A stretch of DNA of 45,726 nucleotides from Actinomycetes bacterium. GTDB taxonomy: Bacteria; Actinomycetota; Acidimicrobiia; Acidimicrobiales; Palsa-688. The translations under genes were made by a program, and so were the position numbers. The number at the start of each line of letters is the position of its first letter. The stretch's first letter is position 1. The stretch lies in assembly GCA_021811865.1 (NCBI GenBank), contig JAKAQB010000023.1, positions 1 through 45,726 of the forward strand, given 5' to 3'. The notes beneath the pieces were generated by a model. The model worked only from the letters and a program-made list of their open reading frames with translations. It was not told where the DNA came from and did no database searches. Positions 16,504 to 29,900 of the stretch are shown one piece after another.

Positions 16504-17160
16504 GTGGAGGTGATCACCACCTTGGCCCGCGTCGTCCCCTCGAGACCGGGAAAGCCGGTCCGTGCCGGGGCGACCGAGCAGCAGCTGGCCGTCCGAGCAG
16601 CGCTCCTCGGCGAGCAGCCGTGGACCGTCGAACGGGCGAGCGAGGTGGCCGCCCGCTTCGACGAGCTCGCGCCGACATGGGACGGCGAACGCGGCGGGTA
16701 CCGGCGCGCCCCGGCGGAGGACGCCCTCGAGCGCGGGGGGCCCTTCACCGAAGGCCTCTGTGTCGAGATCGGTTGCGGTACCGGCCTTCTGACGCCGCTG
16801 CTGGAGGCGGTGTGGAGCCCTGTCCTCGGTGTCGACCTCTCCCCCGGGATGCTGCGCCGGTCCCGGTCGGCGCTCCGGGTCCGGGCTGACGGTGCCCGGC
16901 TGCCGGTCCCCGATCGGGGCGCCTCGGCGGTCGTCATCGGCGACGCACCGCTGTTCGCCAGCGAGGTCGTCCGGGTGCTCCGGCCCGACGGCGCCGTGGT
17001 GTGGTCGAACGCGCTCGGCGACGGCGCTCCCTTCTACGTGACCACGACAGCGCTCCTCTCCGCCCTGGCGGCGGCATCAGGTTCGACGTGGTGCGCGCTC
17101 GAGAGCGAGGCCGGCTGGGGCAGCTGGGCGGTGCTGCGCCGCCAGGCGGCGCCAGCGTGA
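16504..17160 (+). CDS. Class I SAM-dependent methyltransferase (UbiE/BioC-like)
   Basis: A 218-residue protein with motif I VEIGCGTGLLTP near 88, the LGVDLSPGMLRRS motif, and a late RVLRPDGAVVWSNALG block, the normal order for Methyltransf_11 enzymes. Residues 1-50 are an N-terminal extension with LARVVPSRPGKPV. The start is uncertain: GTGs at 16504 and 16510 are both possible. It is divergent from the other methyltransferase. The substrate is unknown. Confidence 0.75.
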   Translation: MEVITTLARVVPSRPGKPVRAGATEQQLAVRAALLGEQPWTVERASEVAARFDELAPTWDGERGGYRRAPAEDALERGGPFTEGLCVEIGCGTGLLTPLLEAVWSPVLGVDLSPGMLRRSRSALRVRADGARLPVPDRGASAVVIGDAPLFASEVVRVLRPDGAVVWSNALGDGAPFYVTTTALLSALAAASGSTWCALESEAGWGSWAVLRRQAAPA

Positions 17161-17310
17161 CGGGGGGCCGCTGTCGGCGGGAGTTCGCCTGGACGGCCGC
17201 TCTCGCCTGATCCGCCTGGACGCATGCACCCCCGACGAGCAGAGGCGTCCGGGCCCTCAAGTGGGCGGTCGGGGCGCTGCGGTGACTACCTTGGCGAAAG
17301 GGAACTGGAC

Positions 17311-19548
<2,238 letters not shown>

Positions 19549-20019
19549 CGAGGGCGCGCCGGCCTTCACCACAGCATCCCGCCGGGCCCGAGAACTCCAG
19601 CGTGGACCGGGCCGCGCCCGAGGGGTCGCCCGAGAGCTGATCGCGCGCCTCTGCACGTCGTGGCAGGCTGCGATGACCTCGTCGATCGCTCGCACCTTCT
19701 CGCTGGCAGGCTCCGCGACCCACTGGCGTGGTCATCGCAGTGTCGCTGCCGACCGTGTCGCCAGTGTCTCCCGCCTCCTCGTGGCAGAACTTCAGCCTGA
19801 GCCGCTTGTCGCGAGGGCGGTACCCGCCGAACGGCGAGACCCTCGAGTCGGAGCCCGGGCATCGTGCCGGTCCCCTCCGGCGGTCCCGGCGCGCTCGAGA
19901 GCCGGCGCGGTGGAACGCCCCGATCCCAGCCCTCTCCCCGGTGACGGCGCCGAGGGGCGGCACACACTGGCAGGTCCACGACTAGCTGCATAGTCGACGT
20001 TGTGTGCTACACCTGTCGG
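19549..20019. other. Stretch without a recognisable gene
   Basis: Open frames on both strands are Arg/Pro-rich with mixed third-position bias. One minus-strand frame carries the peptide RLRLKFCHEEAGDTGDT, which reads more like a protein than its surroundings, but no start, ribosome site or family supports a gene. The last 30 bases hold the haem A synthase promoter region. Confidence 0.35.
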
Positions 20020-21060
20020 ATGCGCGGCAGTGCGTCGTCCCCTCCCCTGTCGTCTGGACGCGTGGTGTGGCGGCGCTTCCGGCGGGACAGCCTGGCGGTG
20101 GTCGCCTTCATCGCGGTCGCAACCACAGTGGCCATGATCGTGCTCGGGAGCACGGTCCGGGTCACCAACTCCGGGATGGGCTGCAGGAGCTGGCCTCTGT
20201 GCAACGGGCAGCTCGGTCCCATCGACCACTTCCATGCCCTCTTGGAGCAGAGTCACCGCTACCTTGCGACCGTCGTGAGCGTGTTCGTGGTGCTCACCGG
20301 GGTGCTCGCCTGGCGTGACCGGGCAAGGCGCCCGGGCGTGCTGGCGCCCGCGCTCGCGGCCGTCGGGGCGCTCGTGGTCCAGGTGGCCCTCGGAGCGCTG
20401 ACCGTCCTCGCCCACAACGCAGGCTGGACCGTCGGTCTCCACCTCGTGTGCGCCGAGATCCTGCTGGCGCTGCTGGCCGTCGCAGCCTTCCGTGCAGTGC
20501 TGCCTGGCGAGAGCACCGGCCGCCTCCCCGACCGGCCGGCTCATCGCCGACTCGTCGATCGGCAGCCCTACCCCGGGGACGGTCGGCGGAGATCAGGTGG
20601 CGACCCCTCCGCCATCGCGGCGGTCGCTCTCCTCCTCGCCACCATCGTCGCCGGCACGCTCGTCGTCGACGGAGGCGCCGAGGAGGCCTGCCCCGCCTGG
20701 CCGCTCTGCCCGGCAGGCTCTCCCGGGCACCTCGTGGCACTGCAGCTCGTCCACCGGGGGTTCGCCGCCGCGGCGGGGATCGCCGTGCTCGTGTGGTCCG
20801 TGCGGCTCTGGCGGCGGCATCAGCGGCGAGTCGCGTCGGCCGTCCTGGTCGCGCTCCTCGCGCTGCAGGGGGCCGCCGGCGGCATCACCGCGGTGCTCGA
20901 GGCCCGGGCTGGGGCAGCGGACCTCCACCTCGCGCTCGGGACGCTGCTGTGGCTGGCGGCGGTAGTCCTCGCCGTCGGTGGGAGCCCGGCGCTCCCGGCG
21001 CTCACCGACGCCGGGCGGCCGAGGGAACCGCTGGCAGCCACCGGGGGCGCCCCGCGCTGA
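20020..21060 (+). CDS. ctaA: Haem A synthase (CtaA/COX15 family)
   Basis: About 346 residues and eight membrane helices in two four-helix halves, converting haem O to haem A for aa3-type cytochrome oxidase. Each half has its haem-site His pair: His79 (with catalytic Glu76, in LEQSHR) and His141; His245 and His303. The loop Cys pairs are Cys55/Cys61 (GMGCRSWPLC) and Cys224/Cys230 (ACPAWPLC), as in the Bacillus-type enzyme. An ATG at 20020 is used; a GTG at 20002, possibly leaderless behind CATAGT, is the alternative and adds six residues including two Cys. No ctaB or oxidase genes are adjacent. Confidence 0.92.
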   Translation: MRGSASSPPLSSGRVVWRRFRRDSLAVVAFIAVATTVAMIVLGSTVRVTNSGMGCRSWPLCNGQLGPIDHFHALLEQSHRYLATVVSVFVVLTGVLAWRDRARRPGVLAPALAAVGALVVQVALGALTVLAHNAGWTVGLHLVCAEILLALLAVAAFRAVLPGESTGRLPDRPAHRRLVDRQPYPGDGRRRSGGDPSAIAAVALLLATIVAGTLVVDGGAEEACPAWPLCPAGSPGHLVALQLVHRGFAAAAGIAVLVWSVRLWRRHQRRVASAVLVALLALQGAAGGITAVLEARAGAADLHLALGTLLWLAAVVLAVGGSPALPALTDAGRPREPLAATGGAPR

Positions 21061-21570
21061 AGCGAGAAGCTATGGCGGGCGGGCGCGCCAGGTGCTGCCC
21101 GAGGACCACGATCCCGAGGAGGTCTCGCCCCGCTACTCGACGACCCGATCGCCGCCGACCTTCGCCCGTTGGGTTCGACCCAGGCGGAGGTCACGCCACG
21201 AAGCGTCCTCGTGGCCCCCTCGCTTCCCGTCTCGAGGGCGTCCTCGAAGCGCTCGGACGAACGGCCTCAGATCTCGGGGACCTGAGCAGCGTCGTCCATC
21301 GGTGTCCTCCTCGGCTCTCGCCCCGCGTCGCCGCCCTCAGGCGCTCGCACCAGGTTGCGCCCTGACGCCCTCGCCAGTCGCCCCCCGCCACAGGCCTTGG
21401 TCCATTGGCCTGCCCGTGCCCCACGACCGCCCCCACCCCGGGGGCGCGGTGGTGGGGCATCGGGGAGGCCGACACGGAGAAGTCCGGCTCGTGCCCGCGA
21501 CGCCCGGACGAGCCGGTGCCCCGCCGATCTCGAGGCGAGCGACGCGATGTCCGGGTGACGCCTCAGAACG
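21061..21570. other. Convergent spacer without a recognisable gene
   Basis: Lies between the ends of haem A synthase (plus) and recD (minus). The open frames are low-quality. The one clear structure is a long hairpin at 21418-21458. Confidence 0.4.
21418..21458. terminator. Long hairpin, probable bidirectional terminator
   Basis: Arms GCCCCACGACCGC (21418-21430) and GCGGTGGTGGGGC (21446-21458) pair over 13 bases with one mismatch, with a nested GCCCCC/GGGGGC option inside. The position between convergent genes fits termination from both sides. No U-tract. Confidence 0.5.
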
Positions 21571-23490
21571 TCAGCGAGGGGGACCCCACAACCGCTCGGT
21601 GAGACCGGACGCCCGTGCGATCGGCCGTTCGACCGCAGCCCGCACAGCCTCCTCGGTGCCGGCGAGGATGAGACTCCGCCGGGCGCGCGTCACGGCGGTG
21701 TACAGCAGCTCACGGGTGAGGACGCGGGAGGTGGGCTGTGGTAGCACGACCGCCACGTGGTCGAACTCCGAGCCCTGCGCCTTGTGCACCGTCATGGCAT
21801 AGACGGTCTCGACCTCCGAGAGACGCGACGGGCTGACCGGTCCCTGCTCGAACGCCGCCGCCACCCCGGCTGGCTGGCGGGCGACGAGCACGCCGGTGTC
21901 CCCATTGAACAGACGGAGGCTGTAGTCGTTCGCCGTCACGATCACCGGCCGCCCGACGTACCACTGGCCATCGGTCGAGAAGCCGTCGATCTCATCGAGA
22001 AGCCATTGCTCGACCCTCGCGTTCCACGAGGCAACGCCGGCCGGGCCCCGGCGGTGGGCGCACAGGATGCGCCACGAGCCCAGCGCCTCGAGCGCACGGG
22101 CACCGTCGCCTGCACGTGCCGCCTCGACGAGGCTCGCTCCCGTGTCGCAGGCGAGCCGGCGAATGCCGTCGAGCTGCGAGGACTCCGCCTCGCCGGCGTC
22201 GATCGGCACCCACGCGACGCCGTCGTTGCGGTTCGCACCGGCCAAGGCGGCCATCGCGGCATCGCCGCTGCCCGATCGGATCGCCTCAGCCAGATCGGCG
22301 AGCGCCCCACCGAAGCGGTGGTTCGTCCGCAGTACCACGATCCCGTCTCCGATCGCCGGTCCTGAGGTGGGAAGCACCTCGACGGGAAGCGAGGCGCCGG
22401 TGACGGCCGCCACCTCCTCTCGTGACTCTGCCCGCATGCGCAGCCCGCCTGCTGCCGGCCCGACGATGTCGCCGAGGACGGCACCGGCCTCGACCGATGC
22501 CAGCTGCTCGGGATCGCCGACGAGGACGAGGCGCGCATCGTCACGGACCGCCTCCACCAGGCGGGCCATCAACCAGAGCGAGAGCATCGAGGTCTCATCG
22601 ATGACGACGAGGTCGTGCGGCAGGCGATTGCGGCGGTGGTAGCGGAAGCGGCTGGCGTTGTCCGGTCGCGGCCGGAGCAGACGGTGGACAGTCGACGCCT
22701 CGAGCATGCGCAGCTTCTCTCGGACCTGTGGGCTCAACCCGAGCTCGTCGGTGGCGGCACGCACCGCCTCCTGCATGCGATTGGCCGCCTTCCCGGTCGG
22801 GGCGGCGAGGGCCACGACCGGGAGCTCGCTCCCTGTCCTCGAGGACTGCTCGGCAAGCAGCCCGATCACCCGCGCCACCGTCGTCGTCTTGCCGGTCCCG
22901 GGTCCGCCGGCGATCACGGCCAGGCCGCGCAGCACCGCCACGGCGGCGGCCCACCGCTGCTCGCCGTCCTCGTGCGCGCTCCCGCCGAAGAGCCGCTCGA
23001 TAGCGCGCGCCAGCTCGCCGCGGTCTTGGCCGCCGAGGAGGCCGGCGGCCGCCCGGGCACGCAGGTCGGCCGCCACGGCCCGTTCGTCCCGCCAGTAGCG
23101 GTCGAGGTGGAGTGCCGTGCCGATGAGCCGCAACGGGGCCACCACGCGGTCGTCCTCGCCGACAGCCGCGAGCGGGCTCGCCGCCACCTTGGAGAGCCAG
23201 GTCTCGGGGTCGGGCCACGGGAGGGCGTCGAGATCCACCTCCTCTTCGATCTCGGCCTCGGCGGTGGCTCTCACCGAGTGGAGATCGGCCCGGACGTGGC
23301 CGACCCTCGGCGCCCGGACGGCGAAGGCCGTCGCAAGCGCCACCAGCTCGTCGTCCTCGCCCCCGAGCAGCCCGAGCCGGCGGGCGACGTGGACGTCGGC
23401 CGGAGCCAGCACGCCAGCACGGTTGAAGGCGCCGAGCAGCGAGGCTTCGTCGAGCCCGAGGACGAGAGCCGAGTCGAGCGAGGCCGTCAC
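21571..23490 (-). CDS. recD: Exodeoxyribonuclease V alpha subunit RecD
   Basis: A 639-residue SF1B 5'-3' helicase, the fast motor of RecBCD for double-strand-break processing. An N-terminal domain (1-165) precedes the Walker A AGGPGTGKTTT (Lys201), motif Ia APTGKAANRM, Walker B DLVVIDETSML, motif III GDPEQLASVEAG, and C-terminal motifs V/VI with VYAMTVHKAQGSEFDHV and YTAVTRARRSL. Its GTG overlaps the recB stop as GTGA, which fixes the start; an upstream extension of the frame lies inside recB. Last gene of recC-recB-recD. Confidence 0.94.
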   Translation of the reverse strand: MTASLDSALVLGLDEASLLGAFNRAGVLAPADVHVARRLGLLGGEDDELVALATAFAVRAPRVGHVRADLHSVRATAEAEIEEEVDLDALPWPDPETWLSKVAASPLAAVGEDDRVVAPLRLIGTALHLDRYWRDERAVAADLRARAAAGLLGGQDRGELARAIERLFGGSAHEDGEQRWAAAVAVLRGLAVIAGGPGTGKTTTVARVIGLLAEQSSRTGSELPVVALAAPTGKAANRMQEAVRAATDELGLSPQVREKLRMLEASTVHRLLRPRPDNASRFRYHRRNRLPHDLVVIDETSMLSLWLMARLVEAVRDDARLVLVGDPEQLASVEAGAVLGDIVGPAAGGLRMRAESREEVAAVTGASLPVEVLPTSGPAIGDGIVVLRTNHRFGGALADLAEAIRSGSGDAAMAALAGANRNDGVAWVPIDAGEAESSQLDGIRRLACDTGASLVEAARAGDGARALEALGSWRILCAHRRGPAGVASWNARVEQWLLDEIDGFSTDGQWYVGRPVIVTANDYSLRLFNGDTGVLVARQPAGVAAAFEQGPVSPSRLSEVETVYAMTVHKAQGSEFDHVAVVLPQPTSRVLTRELLYTAVTRARRSLILAGTEEAVRAAVERPIARASGLTERLWGPPR

Positions 23491-26400
23491 GAGCCGGTCT
23501 CGAACAAATCGGAGAGGTCCGTCACGAGCCCGGTCGGCGGTCGCCAGGAGAAGACGCCGCAGGGGTGGCCGTCCACCACCGGCGTGTCCGGACCCGACAT
23601 GCCGCGAAGGAAGAGGTAGAGGACGCCCCCGAGGTCGCGCTCTGGCTCGTAGCCCCGGAGCCGCCACCGCAGGTACCGGTGAAGGGCGACCATGTAGAGG
23701 ATCGCCTGCAGCGGATAGTGCATCCGCTGCATCTCGACATCGAGGGCGGACGGCCGGTAGTGCCAGGCGGAGAGCTCCTCTCCCTCGGCGCCGATCCAGT
23801 TGGTCTTGTAGTCGGCGACGAAGTAGCGGCCGCCCCCACCGCCCTTCCCGACACCCAGCCGGAAGACGAGATCGAGGCTTCCTGTCAGGTAGCCGCGCAG
23901 GTCGGTCCCGAGCAGCGGGTCCCGCAACCGGGCCCCGTACCCGCGCAACGGGCCGGTCGGATCCGCCGCCTCGTGGAGCTCGAACAGCCGGGCGATGTCC
24001 GGCGTGGAGACGGCGTCGCTGTTGGCGGGACGATCACCGCCGGCCACGGGCAGCTCGAAGCCCATCTCGTCCAACCGGTCCCGCCTCGAGAGCCCCCGCA
24101 GCGTGGTCCCTCCGGCTAACGGGCCGAGAGGCGTCGTGATCGAGGCGCGCAGGGCGGCGACCACCGGCTCGAGGGCGGCCAAGCCGGCGGCGTACCGCGA
24201 GCGGATCGCCGCGATCGCCCGGGTGATCTCGAGGTCGAGGTCAACGGCCGCGAAGTCGATCTCCTCGAGCACCCGGTGGACGAACGTGCCCATGTCCACG
24301 CCACCAGGCAGCTCGGACCACGGTGAGCGCGCGGCCCGCAGCCTGGGCTCTTCGCCACCCGCGGCGCCCTCGCCACCGAGCACCTCGACCGGCGCTCCGG
24401 TGACGGGCTCGTCGACAGTACCCGGCTCCTCCGCTTCACTGCCGACGGCCGGCCCGCCGTGGACGGCCGCGGTGATCCCCGAGTACGAGGTCCGGCGCCA
24501 GCGCAGGTCGAGGGAGCGGTCGAAGCTGGCGACCTCGAGCGCGCCGGACGGCTGGCCGGAACGTCCGGACCACGTGGAGGACGGATCCCTACCCATCGCC
24601 TCTTCCACGGCGATGAGACCTCCGGCGCGCTGTGACATCTCGCCGAGGCGTGTGCGCACCTCGTCGTCCCTTGGCATACGGGTGCCGCTCGTCGCTACCG
24701 TGCCCTCCTCGTCGCGCGCGAACAGCAGCCGCCCGAGCGAGGAGAGCTCGGCCTGGTCCACCCGCGCCCACCAGATCACGACCTGGTGCTTCGCGCGGGT
24801 GAGGGCCACGTAGAGCTGGCGCAGGTCCTCGCCGCTCTGCTCGTCGGTCGCCGTGCGGAAGTGCGCCGGGTACCCGTCATCGGTCTTCGTGCCGACGTCC
24901 AGCTTTCGTACGCCGTCGACCGGGTCGTGGTAGACGACCGGTGATCCCATCGGCCTCCGCCACTCGTCCCACAGATAGGGGCAGTAGACGATGGGGAACT
25001 CGAGACCCTTGGCGCGGTGGATGGTGAGCACCTGGACCGCGTCGGCGTCCGAGTCGAGCCACCTGCTGCGCGACTCCGCGTCAGCCCCCTCGCGGCCGGT
25101 CTCGGCCTCCTCGATCCGACGGGCCAGCCACGCCCGGAGCGCCGGGGGGCCCTGCTGGCCTTGCGATGCCTCGGCGTGCAACAGCTGCGCCACGTGCCCG
25201 AGGTCGGTGAGACGCCGCTCGCCCTCCCGCTCTGCCAACAAGCGGCCCGGCACCCCCTCGCCCGCCAGCACGGACCGGAACAGCGAGGCGACTCCGCGGC
25301 GGCGCAGGGTGTCGCTCCAGCGGTGCAGCCGGGCGTGGACCGCCTCCCACTCGGCATCGCCTGCGGACGCCACGTCCTCGGCCTTCATCCCGAGAAACGG
25401 CGTCAGCGCCACGGCCACCGCCCTCGAGCGGCTTGCGGGCTGTTCCATCGCCTCGAGCAGGCACAGCCACTCACCGGCGGCGCTCGTCGTGAGCACGCTC
25501 TCGCTCCCCGCCACGACCGCCGGTACCGAGGCGTCCCGGAGCGCCTGCTGGACGATGCGCGTCTGCCGGTTCGTACGGACCAGCACCGCGATGTCCCCGG
25601 GCTCGAGCGGGCGAGCGCTTCGCCGTGCGCCGTCCTCGTCGTAGCGGGCCAGCTCGGCGCCTGAGTCGAGCAGCCTCACGATGTCGGCCGCCAGATCCTT
25701 GGCGATGAAGTCGACGGCCGCCGGTTTGCGAATCTCGTCCCGCTGGGTGGTCGACAGCTTGCTCTGCTTCGCCGACACCACTCGTGCCCGCAGAGGCGCC
25801 TCCGCTGGCGCCCCGCACAGAGCCCCACGTGTATGAGATGGTGCGGGGGCGACCGGACGGTACGGGATCTCGGGATGTCCGAGCCGGACGGGATCGAGGA
25901 ACGAGTCCAGCGCCGCGAGCAGGTCGGCGTCGCTCCGCCAGTTCGTCCCGAGGGTGAAGCGGCGCTCGGCGACGCGGGCGGCCTCGAGATACGAGTACAC
26001 GTCTGCCCCCCGGAAGGCGTAGATCGCCTGCTTCGGGTCTCCGATCAGCACGAGGCGGGTCTCGCCCGTACCGAACGCCGAGCGGACGACCGCCCACTGG
26101 ATGGGATCGGTGTCCTGGAACTCGTCGACGAGGACGACGGAGTACCTCCCGCGAAGGTGGTCGGCCGCCGGCGCACCGCGGTGGGGATCGCGCAGCGTGT
26201 TCTTCAGCCGAACGAGCAGGTCGTCAAAGGTGAGCAGGTTGCCATCACGAAGACGGCGGTCGACCTCCGCGCGCACGCCGTCCGCCAGGCGGCGCCGGAG
26301 CCCAGAGTCCGACGCCCCCGGCGCCGGTTCGAGCGGGGTGTCGGGGTTCGCGATCGCCGCACGGGCGATCCCGAGCGCCTCGCGCCGGTTGAAGGGAGGC

Positions 26401-26966
26401 GCCTGACCGTGAAACAGGGTCCAGCGCACGTACAGGTCGTCTACCGCCTGCTCGACGAGATCTCTCGGCTCCTCCAGAAGGGTCGAGCCTGTCGCCACGT
26501 CACCAGTGACCCCGAGGCTTGCCAGCATCAGCTGGCAGAACCCGTGAGTCGTCGTGATCGTGGCCTCGTCGAAGGAGGTGACGGCGTCGGTCAGCCGGTC
26601 CCGGCGCGCTGACACCTCCTCTCGGTCACCGGTGGCGAGCAGGCGGAGCACCGAGTCGTCGGCCGGGAGCAGTTCTCCGCCTTCGAGGTAGCGGGCGAGC
26701 CCCTCTTCGGCAAGCACCAGGCGGGCGCGCACCCGATCGCGGAGCTCTCCGGTCGCCAGCCGGGTGAAGGTCACTGCGAGCACCTCGGAAATCGGCACAC
26801 CCTCAGCGACAAAGCGAGTCACCAGTGCGGCGATCGTGAAAGTCTTGCCCGTTCCGGCGCTCGCCTCGAGCACGGTGATGCCGAGCGGCGGCAGCGAGCC
26901 GCAGACGTCGAAGTGATCCGGCTCGGCGATCGACCGCCCGGCTGCGCGCTCGGTCGTCGATGCCAT
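23487..26966 (-). CDS. recB: Exodeoxyribonuclease V beta subunit RecB
   Basis: A 1159-residue SF1A 3'-5' helicase plus nuclease. Walker A ASAGTGKTFT (Lys41), VLVDEFQDTDPIQW (motif II), IGDPKQAIYAFRGAD, and VQVLTIHRAKGLEFPIVY (motif V) mark the motor. The C-terminal nuclease shows GTFVHRVLEE (His), GSLDLVF (Asp1032) and VADYKTNW (Asp1052, Lys1054), all the metal-site residues needed. A Gly-rich insert lies between the two Asp strands. Its ATG overlaps the recC stop (TGATG) and its stop overlaps the recD start. It should form the RecBCD complex with both neighbours. Confidence 0.95.
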   Translation of the reverse strand: MASTTERAAGRSIAEPDHFDVCGSLPPLGITVLEASAGTGKTFTIAALVTRFVAEGVPISEVLAVTFTRLATGELRDRVRARLVLAEEGLARYLEGGELLPADDSVLRLLATGDREEVSARRDRLTDAVTSFDEATITTTHGFCQLMLASLGVTGDVATGSTLLEEPRDLVEQAVDDLYVRWTLFHGQAPPFNRREALGIARAAIANPDTPLEPAPGASDSGLRRRLADGVRAEVDRRLRDGNLLTFDDLLVRLKNTLRDPHRGAPAADHLRGRYSVVLVDEFQDTDPIQWAVVRSAFGTGETRLVLIGDPKQAIYAFRGADVYSYLEAARVAERRFTLGTNWRSDADLLAALDSFLDPVRLGHPEIPYRPVAPAPSHTRGALCGAPAEAPLRARVVSAKQSKLSTTQRDEIRKPAAVDFIAKDLAADIVRLLDSGAELARYDEDGARRSARPLEPGDIAVLVRTNRQTRIVQQALRDASVPAVVAGSESVLTTSAAGEWLCLLEAMEQPASRSRAVAVALTPFLGMKAEDVASAGDAEWEAVHARLHRWSDTLRRRGVASLFRSVLAGEGVPGRLLAEREGERRLTDLGHVAQLLHAEASQGQQGPPALRAWLARRIEEAETGREGADAESRSRWLDSDADAVQVLTIHRAKGLEFPIVYCPYLWDEWRRPMGSPVVYHDPVDGVRKLDVGTKTDDGYPAHFRTATDEQSGEDLRQLYVALTRAKHQVVIWWARVDQAELSSLGRLLFARDEEGTVATSGTRMPRDDEVRTRLGEMSQRAGGLIAVEEAMGRDPSSTWSGRSGQPSGALEVASFDRSLDLRWRRTSYSGITAAVHGGPAVGSEAEEPGTVDEPVTGAPVEVLGGEGAAGGEEPRLRAARSPWSELPGGVDMGTFVHRVLEEIDFAAVDLDLEITRAIAAIRSRYAAGLAALEPVVAALRASITTPLGPLAGGTTLRGLSRRDRLDEMGFELPVAGGDRPANSDAVSTPDIARLFELHEAADPTGPLRGYGARLRDPLLGTDLRGYLTGSLDLVFRLGVGKGGGGGRYFVADYKTNWIGAEGEELSAWHYRPSALDVEMQRMHYPLQAILYMVALHRYLRWRLRGYEPERDLGGVLYLFLRGMSGPDTPVVDGHPCGVFSWRPPTGLVTDLSDLFETGS

Positions 26967-29900
26967 CAGCAGTACCTCCGGTCCTCATGGTCGAGCACCG
27001 GCTCCCAGAGGCGTCGGGCGAGCCGCCCGACACGAGACCTCTCGCTCGACCAGCCCGGGCCGCTCTCGTCGGACCGCGCCGGCTCGCGGAGGAGGTCGGA
27101 AAAGGTCGGCTGCCCGCCCAGGACGAGGAGGTGTGCGGGTTCCTGGCTCTCGCTGAAGCCGCGGTCGCTCGCGTCCCAGGTCTGGTGACATTCGTCGACG
27201 ACGCGACCCTCCCGTCTCAACGCCGAGACGAAGCGCTCCGAGGTCGTGGCAAAGAGCGGCAGGGGTTCCCGCATGCCGCGGTCGTAGAGGTCGACGAGCG
27301 CCGCCAGCTCGAGCAGGGCCCGCTCCCGGCGTTCGTCCGGAGACGGGGCAAGCAGAGCCAGCTCGGCGACTGCGATGCGCGGGGCTCCCCTGGTAGACCC
27401 TTCCGCTCTCCCGACCGTGAGGGCGGTGACCTCTCGCTCAGGATGCGCAGCCGTGAGTGCGAGAAAGTGGGCCCACGCCACCAAGCGGTGCTTGGCAGCG
27501 AGCCGGGAGTACAGGCACCGGACGATGCGGCTCTTTGCTCCCTCCTCGTCCTCGAGCTCGTGGACATCGGGGACTGTGCCGATGAGCGTCCGTCCATCGG
27601 GCAGGCGGAGGTTCACCTCGACCGAGTCGGGCACCGCCACGCCGCCGGCGTCCTTCGTCACCGCGACCAGCCTGTCGACCGCCTGTTCGACCTCCCCGAG
27701 GTCATGAGTGGCGAGTGCCCCGGGCGGCAGCAGTCCCCGGCCCTTCTCGGCGGCTCGAGCCTCGTCCGGGGTGGAGCCTGCGAGACGCGCCTGCAGGATC
27801 CGCTCGCCGACGCCCCACTTCTCGAGCGGATCGAGCTCCACCGGCAGAGCATCCTTCACTTCGTCGCTGCCGCCACTTCCGTACCAGCCGAGCCGCTCAC
27901 GCAGGAACTGCCGCACCGGGAATTCGAGGAAGCGAACGAGGGAGTCGAGCTGGACCACCTGCTCGCCGATCGGCTCAAGCGGGGCGGCGAGGAAGCTCGC
28001 TGGTGCCGCCGGCGGCTCGCTGTGCGCGCGGGCGCCCTCGAGGTCGACAGGGTCGAAGCTCCACGATCCGTCGCCGTCGAGTGCGCCCGGCTGGAAGTTG
28101 CGCGGGTCGAAGGACTGGAGGGGGTGCTCGACCACGACGTACTGCCGTGGCTTGGTGTGCGGCGACCCGTCCGGCACCCTCACCGTGCGGTCGACGACGT
28201 CGAGCAGCTCGGCGACCGGGACGCATGGCGAGCGCTCCTGATTCGTCCTCGGATCGCGGCCCTCGTAGGTGAGAACGAGATGCTCAGTCGCTGCGAGGAG
28301 GGCATCGAGCAGTAGCTGCCGATCTTCTGAGCGCGCGTCCCGGTCGCCGACACGAGGCTCGGTGAGCAGGAGGTCGTCACCGTCCTGGGCGGCGTGGCGG
28401 GGGAAGGCGCCGTCGTCCAGGCCGAGCAGCCCGATCACCCGATGGGGCACCGACCGCATTGGGACGAGCGTGCAGATGGTGAGATCTCCGGTACGGAAGT
28501 TTGCCCTCGTCGGCCGACCCCGGAGACGGTCGTCGAGCAGAGACCGTACCTCGGCCAGAGCGAGCAGGGTCTGCGCGCTTCGGCGAGGGCCCGTCTGGCC
28601 GGACTCGCCGGCCTGCGCCGCCTCCTCCACGTCCCCCAGCACCCAGTGCAGCTGGTCGTGCTGCCACTGCTCGCCCGGGGCGGCGAGCGCCAGGCTCTCG
28701 GTGGCCTCGGCGAGGCTCGCCACCCACTCGGTGACCGGATGCCGTCCTTGCAACCGCTCCACCGCCGTCCCGAGCCGGTCCACGAACTCGGCGAACCGGC
28801 CCGCCAGCTCGACGTCGCCGCTGGACACGTCGTCGAGCGGGAGGACGTCGTTGAAGAGCCGCTGCTCCTCCTCGGCCATCGCCACGCCGAGCAGCAGGCG
28901 GTCGAGGCCGGCATGCCAGGTGTTGTCGGGCACGTGGCCAAGGTGCCAGGGCGCCCGGTGCTCCCGGTCGAGGCCCCAGCGGATGCCGGTCTCGCCGACC
29001 CAGCGCTCCAGCTGGCCGAGCTCGTCCTCGTCGAAGTGGAACCGCCGTGCCACCGACTCGCTCCCTGCCAGGTCGAGCACCTCCGACGCGGGGAGGCGCC
29101 CGGAGGCGAGCTCCAACAGCTTCGCCGCCACGGCGAGCACCGGGTTCGTCTGTCGGATCGACCGGTCGGCGATCCGAGCACGAACCTGTGGCGGGCCCGG
29201 CTCCTTCGGCCAGTGAGCATCCTCGCCGTCGTAGGACGTCGGCTGGTTGCTCGATCCGAAGACGGCGTGGATGAGCGGTGCGAAAGACTCCACGTCGGGG
29301 CACATGACGATGATGTCTCGCGGCTCGAGCGTCGGGTCGTCAGCGAGCAGGTGGAGGAGGACATCCCGCATAACCTCCACCTGACGGAGCCGACCATGAC
29401 ACGAGTGGACGCGCAGACTGCCGTCGCCGGGGTCGATCGGGGGCCGTGGGTCCGCCTCGGTGCTAGTACGTGGACCGCCGGGAGGCTCGCGATTGGCCCG
29501 GACATCCGACTGGAGCCGCTCGAGAAGCGTCCGGTGGCTGCTCGAGTGCTCTGGTACGGGACGGTGCTCGCCACCGGTGACCCCCCGTGAGCGGAGCACG
29601 AGATGCATCTCCCTCGCGTCGCGCCCCCAGGAGCGCAGCAAGGGGTTCACCGCGAGCGAGGCGGTCGGGTCGTCGCTACGGCTGACCGGATAGACCGGGA
29701 GACCCTCCGCCCCAGCCTCCACCGAGTTCCACAACCGACCCGAGGGGTGCAGCAGGAAGAGGTGAACCTCCCGGTTCTGTGCGATCGCCTCCAGAACGGG
29801 GAGGTGACTCGCCGGGAGACGCGTCAAGCCGAACAGCGAGAGCCGCGCCGGCAGATCGAGCAGCTCGGGCTGCTCGACGAGCGTGGCGATGGCGGCCTCC

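Noticed and set aside
26960..28315. Plus-strand open frame inside recC
   Set aside because: Antisense of recC; composition is not protein-like.
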